Shown: positions 1-8,330 of the stretch, piece by piece | How positions within the stretch are numbered: position 1 is the stretch's first letter | Layout of the letters: every line of letters starts with the position of its first letter | Source of the DNA: Dietzia sp. JS16-p6b | GTDB lineage: Bacteria > Actinomycetota > Actinomycetes > Mycobacteriales > Mycobacteriaceae | Assembly (NCBI RefSeq): GCF_003052165.1 | Contig: NZ_CP024869.1 | Location: 2,390,001 to 2,454,000 of the forward strand | DNA length: 64,000 nt | Direction: 5' to 3' | The notes under the pieces: model-generated | Database searches by the model: none | What the model was told of the DNA's origin: nothing | What the model saw: only the letters and a program-made list of their open reading frames with translations | Program-made: the position numbers and the translations under genes

Positions 1-310
1 GCACCGGCTCGCCGTCCGGTCCGGTGATCGGCGGCGTCACGGCGAGGGTCTGCGAGGCGAGCACCGACCCGATCGCCGCGATCGCCACCACGCCCACCGC
101 GGCCGGCCGCACCCACCGCCGGCGACGCGCGGCGACGAGCCAGACCAGACCGCCCAGGCCCAGCACGAGAAGGGGTAGCCACGCCCATAGTGGGACCGAC
201 GTGGTGAGGGGCAACAGGAGCACGGGAAGGAGCAGGAGGACGACCGCGACAACGGCCGCCGCGGTAACCCACCCGTGCGCCCGACCAGGCGACTTACGGC
301 GCGCTGCCAC
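1..310 (-). CDS. membrane-anchored protein, N-terminal part (possible alpha/beta hydrolase)
   Basis: The minus strand reads from a GTG at 310 off the left edge, giving about 103 residues. The start lies inside the 3' end of the small heat-shock gene, so the two genes overlap by 17 nt and are probably co-transcribed. A basic start (VAARRKSPGR) is followed by three hydrophobic stretches at about residues 14-34, 39-56 and 65-80, then an ITGPDGEPV segment. Some membrane-tethered proline-iminopeptidase-like alpha/beta hydrolases have this layout, with a short loop of this kind just before the hydrolase domain. The catalytic part lies outside the window, so the family is an inference. The membrane topology is directly visible. 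Confidence 0.5.
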   Translation of the reverse strand, partial: MAARRKSPGRAHGWVTAAAVVAVVLLLLPVLLLPLTTSVPLWAWLPLLVLGLGGLVWLVAARRRRWVRPAAVGVVAIAAIGSVLASQTLAVTPPITGPDGEPV

Positions 311-728
311 CGGACCCGATCTGGATCTTCGTCGGCGCGGAGATCTCCGCCAGGGGGACGGTGACCTTGAGGACACCGTCGTCGTAGTCGGCCGTGATCT
401 TCTGGACATCGGCGTGATCGGGCAACGCGATGCTGCGGAAGAAGCTGCTGCTGCTCTCGCGGACGACGTACTTGCGCGACTTGTCCTCGTCGCGCTCGTG
501 CCGCTCGGCCTGGATGGACAGCGTCCCCTTGTCGACGGCGACGGAGATGTCCTTCTCCTCGAAGTTCGGGAGATGGACCTCCACCACCAACCCCGTGTCC
601 CCCTCGGTGTACACGTCGGTGGTCGGGGCCCTGCCGCGGAGGGTGCCCAACAGACCGCTGTCCAGGAACTCCCTCCGCAGGGCGTCGAGCCCCGCGAACG
701 GATCGAATCGTGCCAGGTTGTCCGCCAT
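294..728 (-). CDS. small heat-shock protein, Hsp20/alpha-crystallin family
   Basis: This 144-residue protein is an ATP-independent holdase chaperone of the Hsp20 family. The N-terminal arm (MADNLARFDPFAGLDALRRE) precedes an alpha-crystallin domain at about residues 37-135, with the typical LPNFEEKDISV strand and the conserved DDGVLKVTVP motif near the C-terminus. The usual IxI tail motif is only approximated by KIQI. It diverges from the universal stress protein gene across a 243-bp region containing two DosR-box-like palindromes, and the DosR/DosS pair lies 2 kb away. By analogy with mycobacterial HspX it is probably induced by hypoxia or NO through DosR. The family call is firm; the regulation is inferred. 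Confidence 0.93.
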   Translation of the reverse strand: MADNLARFDPFAGLDALRREFLDSGLLGTLRGRAPTTDVYTEGDTGLVVEVHLPNFEEKDISVAVDKGTLSIQAERHERDEDKSRKYVVRESSSSFFRSIALPDHADVQKITADYDDGVLKVTVPLAEISAPTKIQIGSGGSAP

Positions 729-813
729 GATCGTGCTCCTTCTGCTCGGACGACATCACGCAACATCGTGACGGGTGGTCACGACCCATCGTCGTCCCGC
801 CGATCGGGGCGGA

Positions 814-833
814 GTAGGGCCATTGGGCCCGAC
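814..833. promoter_or_regulatory. candidate DosR box (hsp20 side)
   Basis: An imperfect 20-bp palindrome with GGGCC and GGGCCC half-sites around an ATT core. It matches about 13 of 20 positions of the mycobacterial DosR consensus (TTSGGGACT-WW-AGTCCCSAA). It lies about 86 bp upstream of the hsp20 start, in the shared hsp20/usp promoter region. DosR assignment rests on this match and on the neighbouring dosRS genes. Confidence 0.4.
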
Positions 834-918
834 CTCGACGGTCCACTCGACCGGCATGCCCGACCACCGACGGGCACACGCACGGTCGGACGGGTCGATC
901 GACCCGGGGACCTCTCAC

Positions 919-938
919 CGCGGGACTTTCGGCCCTAT
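919..938. promoter_or_regulatory. candidate DosR box (usp side)
   Basis: An imperfect palindrome with a perfect left half-site CGGGACTTT and a right half GGCCC. It matches about 14 of 20 consensus positions. Its centre is about 43 bp upstream of the usp ATG, a sensible position for an activator site overlapping a weak -35 region. Confidence 0.45.
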
Positions 939-971
939 CGGCGGTTCCGGTACCGGTACGACGATGACGGC

Positions 972-1403
972 ATGACCGAAGCACTGAGCCCGGACCGCAT
1001 CGTCGTCGGAGTCGACGGGTCCCGTCCGTCACTCTCCGCACTACGACGAGGCGCGCAGATCGCCGCCGCCCTGGACCTGACGGTGGAGGCGATCACCACC
1101 TGGGACTACCCGCCGATGATCGACGCCTACTACACGGCGGACTGGACGCTCGACGAGGACGCCGCAAAGCTGCTCGCCACCGCGGTCGACGACGCGTTCG
1201 ACGGATCACCCCCCGAAGGGCTCCGCCAGACGGTCCTGCAGGGGCCCGCGGCGCGCCTGCTGATCGAGCACAGCAGGGGCGCGTACATGCTCGTGCTCGG
1301 CAGCCGCGGGCACGGCGGTTTCGTCGGGCTGCTGGTGGGATCGGTGAGTTCCGCCTGTGCCGCCCACGCGCACTGCCCCGTCCTCATCATGCACGAGGAC
1401 TGA
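972..1403 (+). CDS. universal stress protein, UspA family
   Basis: A 143-residue single-domain Usp protein that probably binds ATP. The first strand IVVGVDGS (residues 10-17) carries the conserved Asp, and the C-terminal nucleotide loop reads GSRGHGG-x-GLLVGSVSS followed by CPVLIM, the standard G-x2-G-x9-G-S/T signature. The ATG at 972 starts exactly at the family N-terminus; the reading frame stays open upstream but that part is non-homologous. A candidate DosR box ends 33 bp before the start. In M. tuberculosis a Usp gene (Rv3134c) sits beside dosR, and this arrangement is similar. Confidence 0.92.
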   Translation: MTEALSPDRIVVGVDGSRPSLSALRRGAQIAAALDLTVEAITTWDYPPMIDAYYTADWTLDEDAAKLLATAVDDAFDGSPPEGLRQTVLQGPAARLLIEHSRGAYMLVLGSRGHGGFVGLLVGSVSSACAAHAHCPVLIMHED

Positions 1404-1421
1404 CCGGGATCCGGGGCTGAA

Positions 1422-2522
1422 TCAGGCCGTGGCCCTGGCTGCCGCCGCCACCCCGGAGGACATCGTCGTCAGGATGTCCGCCACCGGCCGTCGCGGCGTC
1501 AGCGGTAGGGCCTTCGCGCCCGGCCGCGCCCACCCCATCCGGATGATGAGCTGGGGGAAGCATCCGCTCGACATGGCGGACTGCTGCAACACCCGCCGGG
1601 TCGCCGGCACCTCCAGCGCCTCGCTGATCGGGCAGGTCGACAAGCCGAAGGACGTGGCCTCCAGGAGCACCGCGCTGCTCGCCTCACCAGCACGGAGATG
1701 GCTGAAGTGGTCGTCACCGGGCGTCGCCATGACGAGGAACGCGCCCGCGTCCTCGGCGTCGCCGGCACGGCTTCCGGGGTCGCCGGCGTGGCGCCCCGGG
1801 TCGCCCTCGTGGCCCCCGGCCGCGGTGTCGGCCAGCGAGGCCGCCGCGAATCGCCGCGAGGCGATCGCCCCGTCGGAGGCGGAGGACCGCGGTACGTTCC
1901 TGGCGGGCACACCGTCGACCTCACGGAACGACCCACTCCACCCCTCGATCTCCGATCGGTAGGCGTCATCGCCCGCGTGGATCCGCGCCGCGGCGTGGAC
2001 GGCGCCGGCCAGCGCCGACGACACCTCGAGTCGCTCGAGCACGACCCCCTCCCGCGCGGCCCGCACTGTCAACGGGGCGAAGACGTGCTCGGGCACGGGG
2101 TAGGAACTGAACCGCCGGCGATCCGAGCGGCGCTGCAGCATCGACGCGGCCAGGTGCCGGTTCTCGATCGTCGGCGGGGTCGGTGTCATGCGCAGAACCG
2201 CCAGGAGGTCCGCATCCCCGTCGTCGGGGAAGCGCTCCACGGTCGTGGCCCACCCGACGGCCGCCAGCGCGACCCGCATGTGGTGCAACATCATGCCGCA
2301 GCTCAGGTAGATCCCGCGCCGGTCGGGGTCCGAGCTGGGCAGATGGCGGCGTCGGTCGGCACGTAGATGGAGCAGCGGGCCGTCCAGGCTCCACAGCCAG
2401 GGCTGCGAGTTGTGCAGCGACGGGGCGCGGGAGGCGAGTCCGGCGGCACGGAGGATCGACGAGGGTGCAGGGGCCGTGGTGGCCGACGAGCGAGGCGAAC
2501 CGGTCATCACCTCACTGTCCAC
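1422..2522 (-). CDS. Acg-family nitroreductase-like flavoprotein
   Basis: A 366-residue protein of the Acg (Rv2032/Rv3131) branch of the nitroreductase fold. These are FMN-binding, DosR-regulated proteins with a lid that may sequester FMN. The N-terminus has the AGLASRAPSLHNSQPW motif (flavin phosphate region), followed by YLSCGMMLHHMRVAL and the C-terminal LQQSAMSSGCFPQLIIRMGWA. Residues about 226-243 are a Gly/Asp-rich repeat (GDPGRHAGDPGSRAGD) not expected in the family. Translation could also begin at the internal ATG at 2507. It lies 46 bp downstream of the dosR-like gene on the same strand, so co-transcription is likely. Confidence 0.85.
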   Translation of the reverse strand: MDSEVMTGSPRSSATTAPAPSSILRAAGLASRAPSLHNSQPWLWSLDGPLLHLRADRRRHLPSSDPDRRGIYLSCGMMLHHMRVALAAVGWATTVERFPDDGDADLLAVLRMTPTPPTIENRHLAASMLQRRSDRRRFSSYPVPEHVFAPLTVRAAREGVVLERLEVSSALAGAVHAAARIHAGDDAYRSEIEGWSGSFREVDGVPARNVPRSSASDGAIASRRFAAASLADTAAGGHEGDPGRHAGDPGSRAGDAEDAGAFLVMATPGDDHFSHLRAGEASSAVLLEATSFGLSTCPISEALEVPATRRVLQQSAMSSGCFPQLIIRMGWARPGAKALPLTPRRPVADILTTMSSGVAAAARATA

Positions 2523-2568
2523 CGGATGAGTGGCCGCGACCAGGGACCAACGGCACGACCCGGATGAC

Positions 2569-3216
2569 CTACGACCCGCCGCGCCCGTCGATGATCCGGG
2601 CCGCGAAGACAGCGGCCTGGGTGCGACGCTCCATCCCGAGCTTGGCCAGAAGCCTGGAGACGTAGTTCTTCACCGTCTTCTCGGCGAGACACATCCGCGC
2701 CGCGATCTGCTTGTTGGTCAGCCCTTCACCCAAGTGGGTCAGCAATCTCTGTTCCTGCGTGGTGAGATTCGCGAGGGGTCCCGCATCGTCCTCCCGACGC
2801 CGACGCAGGCGATCCATGAGCACGCCGGCCGCCCGGTTGTCCAACGTCGATGCGCCCCGCCCCACGTCGGCGACGGCCTTGGCCAGTTCCATACCGGTGA
2901 TGTCCTTGACCACGTACCCGCTCGCCCCGGCCATGATCGCGTCCAGCATCAACTGGTCATGGGTGTACGAGGTCAGGATCAGGCAGCGCAGCCCCTCCAC
3001 CTGTGCCAGGAGGTCACGACACAGCTCGATGCCGTCCCCGTCGGGCAGCTGGATGTCGAGCACGGCGACATCCGGCCGCAGGGCGGGTATCCGGGCCAGT
3101 GCCTGCGCACATGTGCCCGCCTCTCCGATGACGGACAGCGCAGGGTCGGCGTCCAGGAGCTCGATGAGACCGCGGCGGACGATCTCATGGTCGTCGACGA
3201 GGAAAACCGTGGTCAT
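2569..3216 (-). CDS. dosR: DosR/DevR-type response regulator
   Basis: A 215-residue NarL/FixJ-type response regulator. The receiver domain (1-120) has acidic D8-D9, phospho-acceptor D54 ([13 protein letters not shown]), T82 and K104, at the same numbers as mycobacterial DosR. The LuxR-type HTH (150-210) contains [20 protein letters not shown], matching the DosR recognition helix, including the DNA-contacting Lys-Lys-Asn set (K180, K183, N184 here). The ATG at 3216 was chosen because the receiver domain starts there; the frame stays open upstream without homology. The kinase gene diverges 158 bp away, whereas in M. tuberculosis dosR and dosS form one operon. Orthology is strongly supported by sequence. 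Confidence 0.92.
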   Translation of the reverse strand: MTTVFLVDDHEIVRRGLIELLDADPALSVIGEAGTCAQALARIPALRPDVAVLDIQLPDGDGIELCRDLLAQVEGLRCLILTSYTHDQLMLDAIMAGASGYVVKDITGMELAKAVADVGRGASTLDNRAAGVLMDRLRRRREDDAGPLANLTTQEQRLLTHLGEGLTNKQIAARMCLAEKTVKNYVSRLLAKLGMERRTQAAVFAARIIDGRGGS

Positions 3217-3374
3217 CGCGGGCGCCTCCAGAGGCGGGTGATGGTGTGGGGCCAGTGTACGAGCGCCCGGAGACCGAAGAGCCGGCATGAGGGGAACGAA
3301 GCCCGTCGTGCGAGGGCCGTCCCCCGGGTCGAAAAGGTACGTACGTCGAGCGCTCTGCGTCCTAGTATTCGGGA

Positions 3375-5030
3375 ATGACCGCCGAGTCGGGGAGCGCGAA
3401 CGATCGCCCACCGGTCGCCGGGGCACCACGGGACAGCAGGGACGCGCTCGTCGACGCGATGCTCGCGATCACCTCGGACCTCGGGCTCGAGACGACCCTC
3501 CGTTCCATCGTGCGATCCGCGATGGATCTCCTCGACGCGCGCTACGGCGCGCTGGGGGTGCTCGGCGAAGACCAGACCCTGTCCGACTTCCTCTTCGAGG
3601 GGATCGACGAGGAGACGAGGCAGAGGATCGGCCGACGTCCGAACGGTGACGGAGTGTTGGGACTGCTGATCGCCCAGCCGGAGGTGGTCCGACTGCGTGA
3701 CCTCCGCCGGCATCCCGCCGCGGTCGGCTTCCCCTCCCACCATCCGACGATGACCACGTTCCTCGGCGCGCCGATCCGGGTGCGGGGCTCGCTCTACGGG
3801 AATCTCTACCTCGCCGGGAAGAACCGGGGCGAGCACTTCACCGAGGACGACGAGACGGTCATCCGCTCGCTCGCGGCGGCGGCGGGAATCGCGATCGACA
3901 ACGCTCGCAACCACGAGAACGCCCAGACGCGCCTCAGGTGGATCGAGGCCGCCCGTGATGTCCGCACCGAACTCCTCGCCGGTGTCGGCGACCGCGAGGT
4001 GCTGGCTCTGATCACCAGGAGGGTGCTGGGTCTCGCGAACGCCGACCTCGTCTTTGTCGCGCGTCCGGACGATCCCGAACGCCCCCCGCACATGGTGGAG
4101 CATCTCGTCGTCTCGGTCGCGTCCGGGACCGGGGCGGACCGATTCGAGGGGGTGTCGCTTCCCGTGGCGGGGTCGACGACCGGGGCGGCGTTCGTGGCAC
4201 GGCAACCCTCGCGTGGTCACTGGCTCGACCGCGCGGTCACGCCTACCGTTCGCGACGGGTTCGGCCCGGTACTGGCGGCGCCGATGCGCGCGTTCGACGC
4301 CACCACCGGCGTTCTCGTGGCAGTGCGCGCGGACGGACGGCCCGCCTTCACCCGGGACGACGTCGAGATGACCGCCCACTTCGCGGACCAGGCTGCGCTC
4401 GCCCTCCACCTGGAGGCCTCCGCCACCCGCGCCCGGCAGATGGAGGTCCTCGCCGAACGGGAGCGCATCGCGCGGGACCTGCACGATCACGTGATCCAGC
4501 ACATTTTCGCCGCGGGCCTGAGCTTGCAGGGGACGCTCCAGCGCACCCGGTCCCCCGATGTCCGTGAACGGCTGACGAGAACCATCGACACCCTCCAGGA
4601 CATCGTGCAGGAGATCCGCACGACGATCTTCGACCTCCACACCGAGGACACGCAGACGACCCGCCTGAGGCAGCGCATCCACGAGGTGATCGACCAACAA
4701 CTCGGGGACTCCTCCCTGTGCACACGCGTCCGCATCTCCGGTCCCCTGTCCGTGGTGGGCCCGCGCACCGCCGAACACGTCGTCGCGGTGCTACGTGAGT
4801 CGGTGACCAACGTCGTCCGCCACGCACGGGCCGAGTCCATGACGGTCACCGTGGGGATCGGGGACGACATCGTGGTGGAGGTGGCCGACGACGGGGTCGG
4901 TCTGGAGGAGTCGACCGACCGGAGCGGACTGGCCAACCTCAGGCGACGCGCCGACGACCTCGGTGGCACGTTCGCCACGTCGACGCACGCCGGGGGAACG
5001 GTGATCCGATGGTCGGTGCCACGTCGGTGA
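3375..5030 (+). CDS. dosS: DosS/DevS-type heme-GAF sensor histidine kinase
   Basis: A 551-residue cytosolic kinase with GAF-A (about 24-180), GAF-B (about 195-350), a HisKA_3 dimerisation domain and a HATPase_c domain (about 455-551). GAF-A has the [21 protein letters not shown] segment that in mycobacterial DosS carries the proximal heme histidine; H123 is the best candidate here. The phospho-acceptor is H370 in [13 protein letters not shown], and the ATP lid contains DDGVGL and GLANLRRRA. Heme-based O2/NO/CO sensing and phosphorylation of DosR follow from the family. It is transcribed divergently from the regulator gene, so the two genes are probably co-regulated from the shared 158-bp spacer. 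Confidence 0.92.
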   Translation: MTAESGSANDRPPVAGAPRDSRDALVDAMLAITSDLGLETTLRSIVRSAMDLLDARYGALGVLGEDQTLSDFLFEGIDEETRQRIGRRPNGDGVLGLLIAQPEVVRLRDLRRHPAAVGFPSHHPTMTTFLGAPIRVRGSLYGNLYLAGKNRGEHFTEDDETVIRSLAAAAGIAIDNARNHENAQTRLRWIEAARDVRTELLAGVGDREVLALITRRVLGLANADLVFVARPDDPERPPHMVEHLVVSVASGTGADRFEGVSLPVAGSTTGAAFVARQPSRGHWLDRAVTPTVRDGFGPVLAAPMRAFDATTGVLVAVRADGRPAFTRDDVEMTAHFADQAALALHLEASATRARQMEVLAERERIARDLHDHVIQHIFAAGLSLQGTLQRTRSPDVRERLTRTIDTLQDIVQEIRTTIFDLHTEDTQTTRLRQRIHEVIDQQLGDSSLCTRVRISGPLSVVGPRTAEHVVAVLRESVTNVVRHARAESMTVTVGIGDDIVVEVADDGVGLEESTDRSGLANLRRRADDLGGTFATSTHAGGTVIRWSVPRR

Positions 5031-5213
5031 CGACCTCGTCGTCGTCACCCACCGGGCCTGTCCCTCCCGGGCCATCTCGAGACCACCCCCGACCCGCATT
5101 CCATTGTGCTAGTCCCACACGAGGCGGATGATGAGGATCGAGTGATAAGTCCAGGTGGGGCACGTCAGAAGCGACGAGCGCTCGCCGATGCTCGAGCAGG
5201 GAGGCACACGACC

Positions 5214-5735
5214 ATGCGCACACTGATCGTCTTTGAATCGATGTACGGCTGCACCCACGACATCGCCGATGCGATCGCACGCGGAGTCGGACAGGTGGGT
5301 GACGTGACGACTGTCCCCGTCTCGCACGCCGGTGACGAGGACACCTCGGCCTACGACCTGGTGATCGTGGGCGGCCCCACCCACGTCCACGGGATGAGCC
5401 GCGAGTCGACCCGGCAGGGCGCGGTCGAGGCCGCCGACCGACCGGACAGCACGCTGACGGTCGAGCCCGACGCGGCCGGCCCGGGGATCCGGGACTGGCT
5501 CGGGGGACTTCCCCGGAGCGAGGGCTCCGCGGCGGCGTTCGACACCCGCGTCGACAAGCCCGCGATCCTCACCGGGCGGGCATCCAAGGGGATCTCGAAG
5601 AAGCTGGCGAGCCTGGGGTTCAGCCTCGTCGCCGAGCCCGAGAGCTTCCTGGTCACGTCCGAGACCGAGCTGATCCAGGGCGAAGACGCCCGCGCAGAGC
5701 AGTGGGGGCAGAGGGTGGCCGCGCGGCTCCAGTGA
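5214..5735 (+). CDS. flavodoxin-domain protein
   Basis: A 173-residue flavodoxin-fold protein. The N-terminal FMN phosphate loop reads FESMYGCTHDIADAIA (residues 6-21) and the second loop is VGGPTHVHGMSR, giving a protein likely to bind FMN. It resembles stand-alone flavodoxin-domain proteins rather than the 140-residue electron-transfer flavodoxins. The ATG at 5214 has a good Shine-Dalgarno (AGGGAGG) about 10 nt upstream and begins at the conserved first strand. It follows dosS by 183 bp on the same strand and may belong to the same stress regulon, but no clear DosR box was found before it. Confidence 0.82.
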   Translation: MRTLIVFESMYGCTHDIADAIARGVGQVGDVTTVPVSHAGDEDTSAYDLVIVGGPTHVHGMSRESTRQGAVEAADRPDSTLTVEPDAAGPGIRDWLGGLPRSEGSAAAFDTRVDKPAILTGRASKGISKKLASLGFSLVAEPESFLVTSETELIQGEDARAEQWGQRVAARLQ

Positions 5736-5829
5736 CCCAGCGCTTCGCCGGCGGCGTCGGAGGAGCACACCCCGGCACTGCTCGCATCGTGTGGAGACCG
5801 GGGGTTGACGTTATTGGCAGACTCGGTGG

Positions 5830-6312
5830 ATGCAGAGCAACCGAGACAGGGTGATCACCCCTGCACAGGCGTTCAGGCTCGGCTTCTCGCCTCTGGGGTG
5901 TGTCGCCGTTCTGCTGCCGATGATCCCCAACGTTCTCTGGGTGCTCCTCCCCCCGGTCTTCTCCCCGCTGACGGCGGACACGCCCTTTCCGCCGTGGGTC
6001 CATGTGATCGGGCTCGTCTGCCAGTCGGTGATGATCGCCCTGCTCATACTGGTCATCAACACGCGACGACGATCCACACCGGGCACCGCGGTCGTCGGCC
6101 TCATCGGTGCTCTGGCCCTGCTCGGTTACCTGGTGTTGTGGGTGTTGTACTTTCTCACGCCGATCACGCCGACCATTCTGGTGATGATGGCGATTCTGCC
6201 CTCGGTCTACTTCCTCTGCGTGGGGTTGTACCTGCAGAACTATCCCTCGCTCGTCCCGGCAGCTCTTTTCGCGTCCATCCACATTTCGGACACCGCGATG
6301 AGCTACCTCTAG
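5830..6312 (+). CDS. small integral membrane protein, unknown function
   Basis: A 160-residue protein that I do not recognise. After a short polar start it has four hydrophobic spans at roughly residues 20-43, 58-77, 86-110 and 114-150, separated by a basic loop (NTRRRST) after span two, so a four-helix polytopic protein is expected. Codon use looks like its neighbours. It stands alone: the flavodoxin gene ends 94 bp upstream and a convergent ABC gene begins 190 bp downstream. Confidence 0.65.
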   Translation: MQSNRDRVITPAQAFRLGFSPLGCVAVLLPMIPNVLWVLLPPVFSPLTADTPFPPWVHVIGLVCQSVMIALLILVINTRRRSTPGTAVVGLIGALALLGYLVLWVLYFLTPITPTILVMMAILPSVYFLCVGLYLQNYPSLVPAALFASIHISDTAMSYL

Positions 6313-6503
6313 ACCGCCCTGTATCAGCGCTGCACGCGCACGGCATCATCGGCGATGCGGAAAGCTTCACGGTCGACGCCGTCCTGATGAGGTCAACCGG
6401 GCGGCCCCGACATGCTGCTGGTGCGCGACGACTACCCGCCGTCCCGCCTGGATCACGGGCCGGAAGAGGCTCCCCCATGGGAACCGGCGATCACCCCCTC
6501 CCC

Positions 6504-8330
6504 TCACTCTCCCCCGAACCACGCCCGACTGAGCTCGGCGTACCTGCCGTCCGAGTGCAGCAGCTCGTCATGAGTCCCGGATTCCACGATCCGGCCGTGC
6601 TCCATCACCAGGATCCGGTCCGCGGCCGCGGCCTGGCTCAGCCGGTGCGCCACCACCAGTCCCGCCCGGCCCCGCAGCACTGCGGCGGCCGCGGAGTCGA
6701 GGCGACGAGCCCCGGCGGAGCCGGCCTCGGCGGTGGCCTCGTCGAGGATCACCACGTCCGGGTCGGCCAGCTCCACGCGCGCCAGGGCGATCATCTGGGC
6801 CTGCATCGGGTCGAGCGGGTGCCCACCCTCACCGATCACGGTGCCGATGCCGTCGGGCAGGTCGTCCACCCAGTCGGCCCCCACGGTCTGCAGGGCCGCG
6901 CGCACCTCGGCCAGGCCGGCCTCGGGGCGGGGCGCCCGGACGTTCTCGACGACCGACGTCGCGAAGGAGTGCACCTCCTGGGAGACCATGGTGATGTGCT
7001 GACGCAGGGCGAGCGGGTCGACCTCGGCCAGCGACACCCCGCCCATCCGCGCGGTCCCGCGGGTGGGGACCACGGACCCGGCGGCCACCAAGGCCAGGGT
7101 GCTCTTGCCCGCGCCGGTCGAGCCGACCACGGCAACCACCTCACCCGGCGCGACGGTCAGATCGACGTCGACCAGGGCCGGTGCCCCCTCGCCGTACGAG
7201 TGCCCGACGCCGGCCAACTCGAGGACGCCGGGCCGGTCGCCGGGTTGGTCGGTGACGGGCCCGAGCGTGGCCGTGCGGTCGGGCACGGGCATGGTGATCA
7301 CCCCGACCATCCGGACCAGCGAGGCGCCGGCGGACTGGACCTGGTCGACCATCCCCACCAACGCGCCGATCGGGTTGAACAACCGGTGGAACAGCAGCGC
7401 GGCGGTGGTCACGGCGCCGGCGGTGAGGGTGCCGGAGTCCACCAGGACGAACCCCACGACCAGCAGCAGCCCGAGGACCGTGACCTCGGCGCGGTTGTTG
7501 CGACTGAAGGCGCGGGTGACAAAGGAGAACACCCGGATGGACAGGTCGCGCGCTCGGGCCGAGGCCGCGGTGATCCGGTCGAGCTCGGAGTCCTGGGCAT
7601 CGTAGGCGTGCAGGGTCCGGGACCCGGTGATGCCGCCGAGGAGCCGGCTCGCGCGGGTGCCGAACGCTGCCCGCTCCGCCGCGTAGATGGGACCGGACCG
7701 GGGCAGGTACCAGCGCAGCGTGGTCCAGTACATGGGCAGCGCGACCAGGCCCACCAGCCCGAGCCGCCAGTCGACGGCGGCCAGGCCGATCCCCGAGACG
7801 ATCACCGTGAACAGCGACTGCACGACCAGCGGGACCACGGCGGTGGCGGCCTGGCTGATCTCACGGGCGTCCTCGGCCACGCGGGAGACCAGGTCACCGG
7901 TCTCGGTGGTCTCCATCTGCGCGGCGCCCAGCTGCAGGGAGCGGTCCATCACCATCTCGCGCAGCCGAGCCACCGTGGGCTCGGTCAACCGGGCGAGCCA
8001 CGCCTGCCCGGCCCAGGCGCAGCCGGCGCCCACGATGCCGGCGGCAGCGATCGCCCCCGCGCCCACCCACACCGCGGTGTAGTCCTCGCTCCCGGGCAGG
8101 ACGTCGACCAGCCAGCCGATCACCCACGGCGCCACCAATCCTGCGACGGACGCGACCAGGCCGGTCAGGCACACCAGGATCAGGTAGAGGCGGCGTTCCT
8201 TCAGAAGCGGCCACAGCGCGGCCAGGGACTCGCGGCCGCTGGCCAGCGGAAGGGTCCCGATGGTGACCAGGGCCCCGGTGCTGTCCGGGGTGGTGGTGTC
8301 GGCGTGCGTGCCGGTATCGGTGCCGCTCAT
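6504..8330 (-). CDS. heterodimeric ABC exporter subunit B (intact Walker A, degenerate signature)
   Basis: A 608-residue half-transporter: an ABC transmembrane domain with six predicted spans (about 50-330) fused to an ATPase domain. Walker A is canonical (GSTGAGKST, near residue 408), Walker B ends ILDEAT with the catalytic Glu, and the H-loop is AHRLS. The ABC signature, however, reads HPLDPMQ in place of LSGGQ. The upstream partner has the opposite pattern. The start at 8330 overlaps the partner's stop (ATGA), giving translational coupling, so the two should form a heterodimer with one competent ATP site. Substrate is unknown; multidrug, lipid or siderophore export are all possible for this type. 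Confidence 0.9.
   Translation of the reverse strand: MSGTDTGTHADTTTPDSTGALVTIGTLPLASGRESLAALWPLLKERRLYLILVCLTGLVASVAGLVAPWVIGWLVDVLPGSEDYTAVWVGAGAIAAAGIVGAGCAWAGQAWLARLTEPTVARLREMVMDRSLQLGAAQMETTETGDLVSRVAEDAREISQAATAVVPLVVQSLFTVIVSGIGLAAVDWRLGLVGLVALPMYWTTLRWYLPRSGPIYAAERAAFGTRASRLLGGITGSRTLHAYDAQDSELDRITAASARARDLSIRVFSFVTRAFSRNNRAEVTVLGLLLVVGFVLVDSGTLTAGAVTTAALLFHRLFNPIGALVGMVDQVQSAGASLVRMVGVITMPVPDRTATLGPVTDQPGDRPGVLELAGVGHSYGEGAPALVDVDLTVAPGEVVAVVGSTGAGKSTLALVAAGSVVPTRGTARMGGVSLAEVDPLALRQHITMVSQEVHSFATSVVENVRAPRPEAGLAEVRAALQTVGADWVDDLPDGIGTVIGEGGHPLDPMQAQMIALARVELADPDVVILDEATAEAGSAGARRLDSAAAAVLRGRAGLVVAHRLSQAAAADRILVMEHGRIVESGTHDELLHSDGRYAELSRAWFGGE

Noticed and set aside
24-971. Long plus-strand reading frame upstream of the universal stress gene
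   Set aside because: It is antisense to hsp20 and has no recognisable protein; the Usp domain begins at the ATG at 972.
3217-3374. Possible DosR box in the dosR/dosS spacer
   Set aside because: GGGCC and CCCC runs exist, but no 20-bp arrangement gives a convincing palindrome.
5036-5213. Half-sites resembling AGTCCC before the flavodoxin gene
   Set aside because: Only one half matched the DosR consensus; the opposite half did not, so no box is called.
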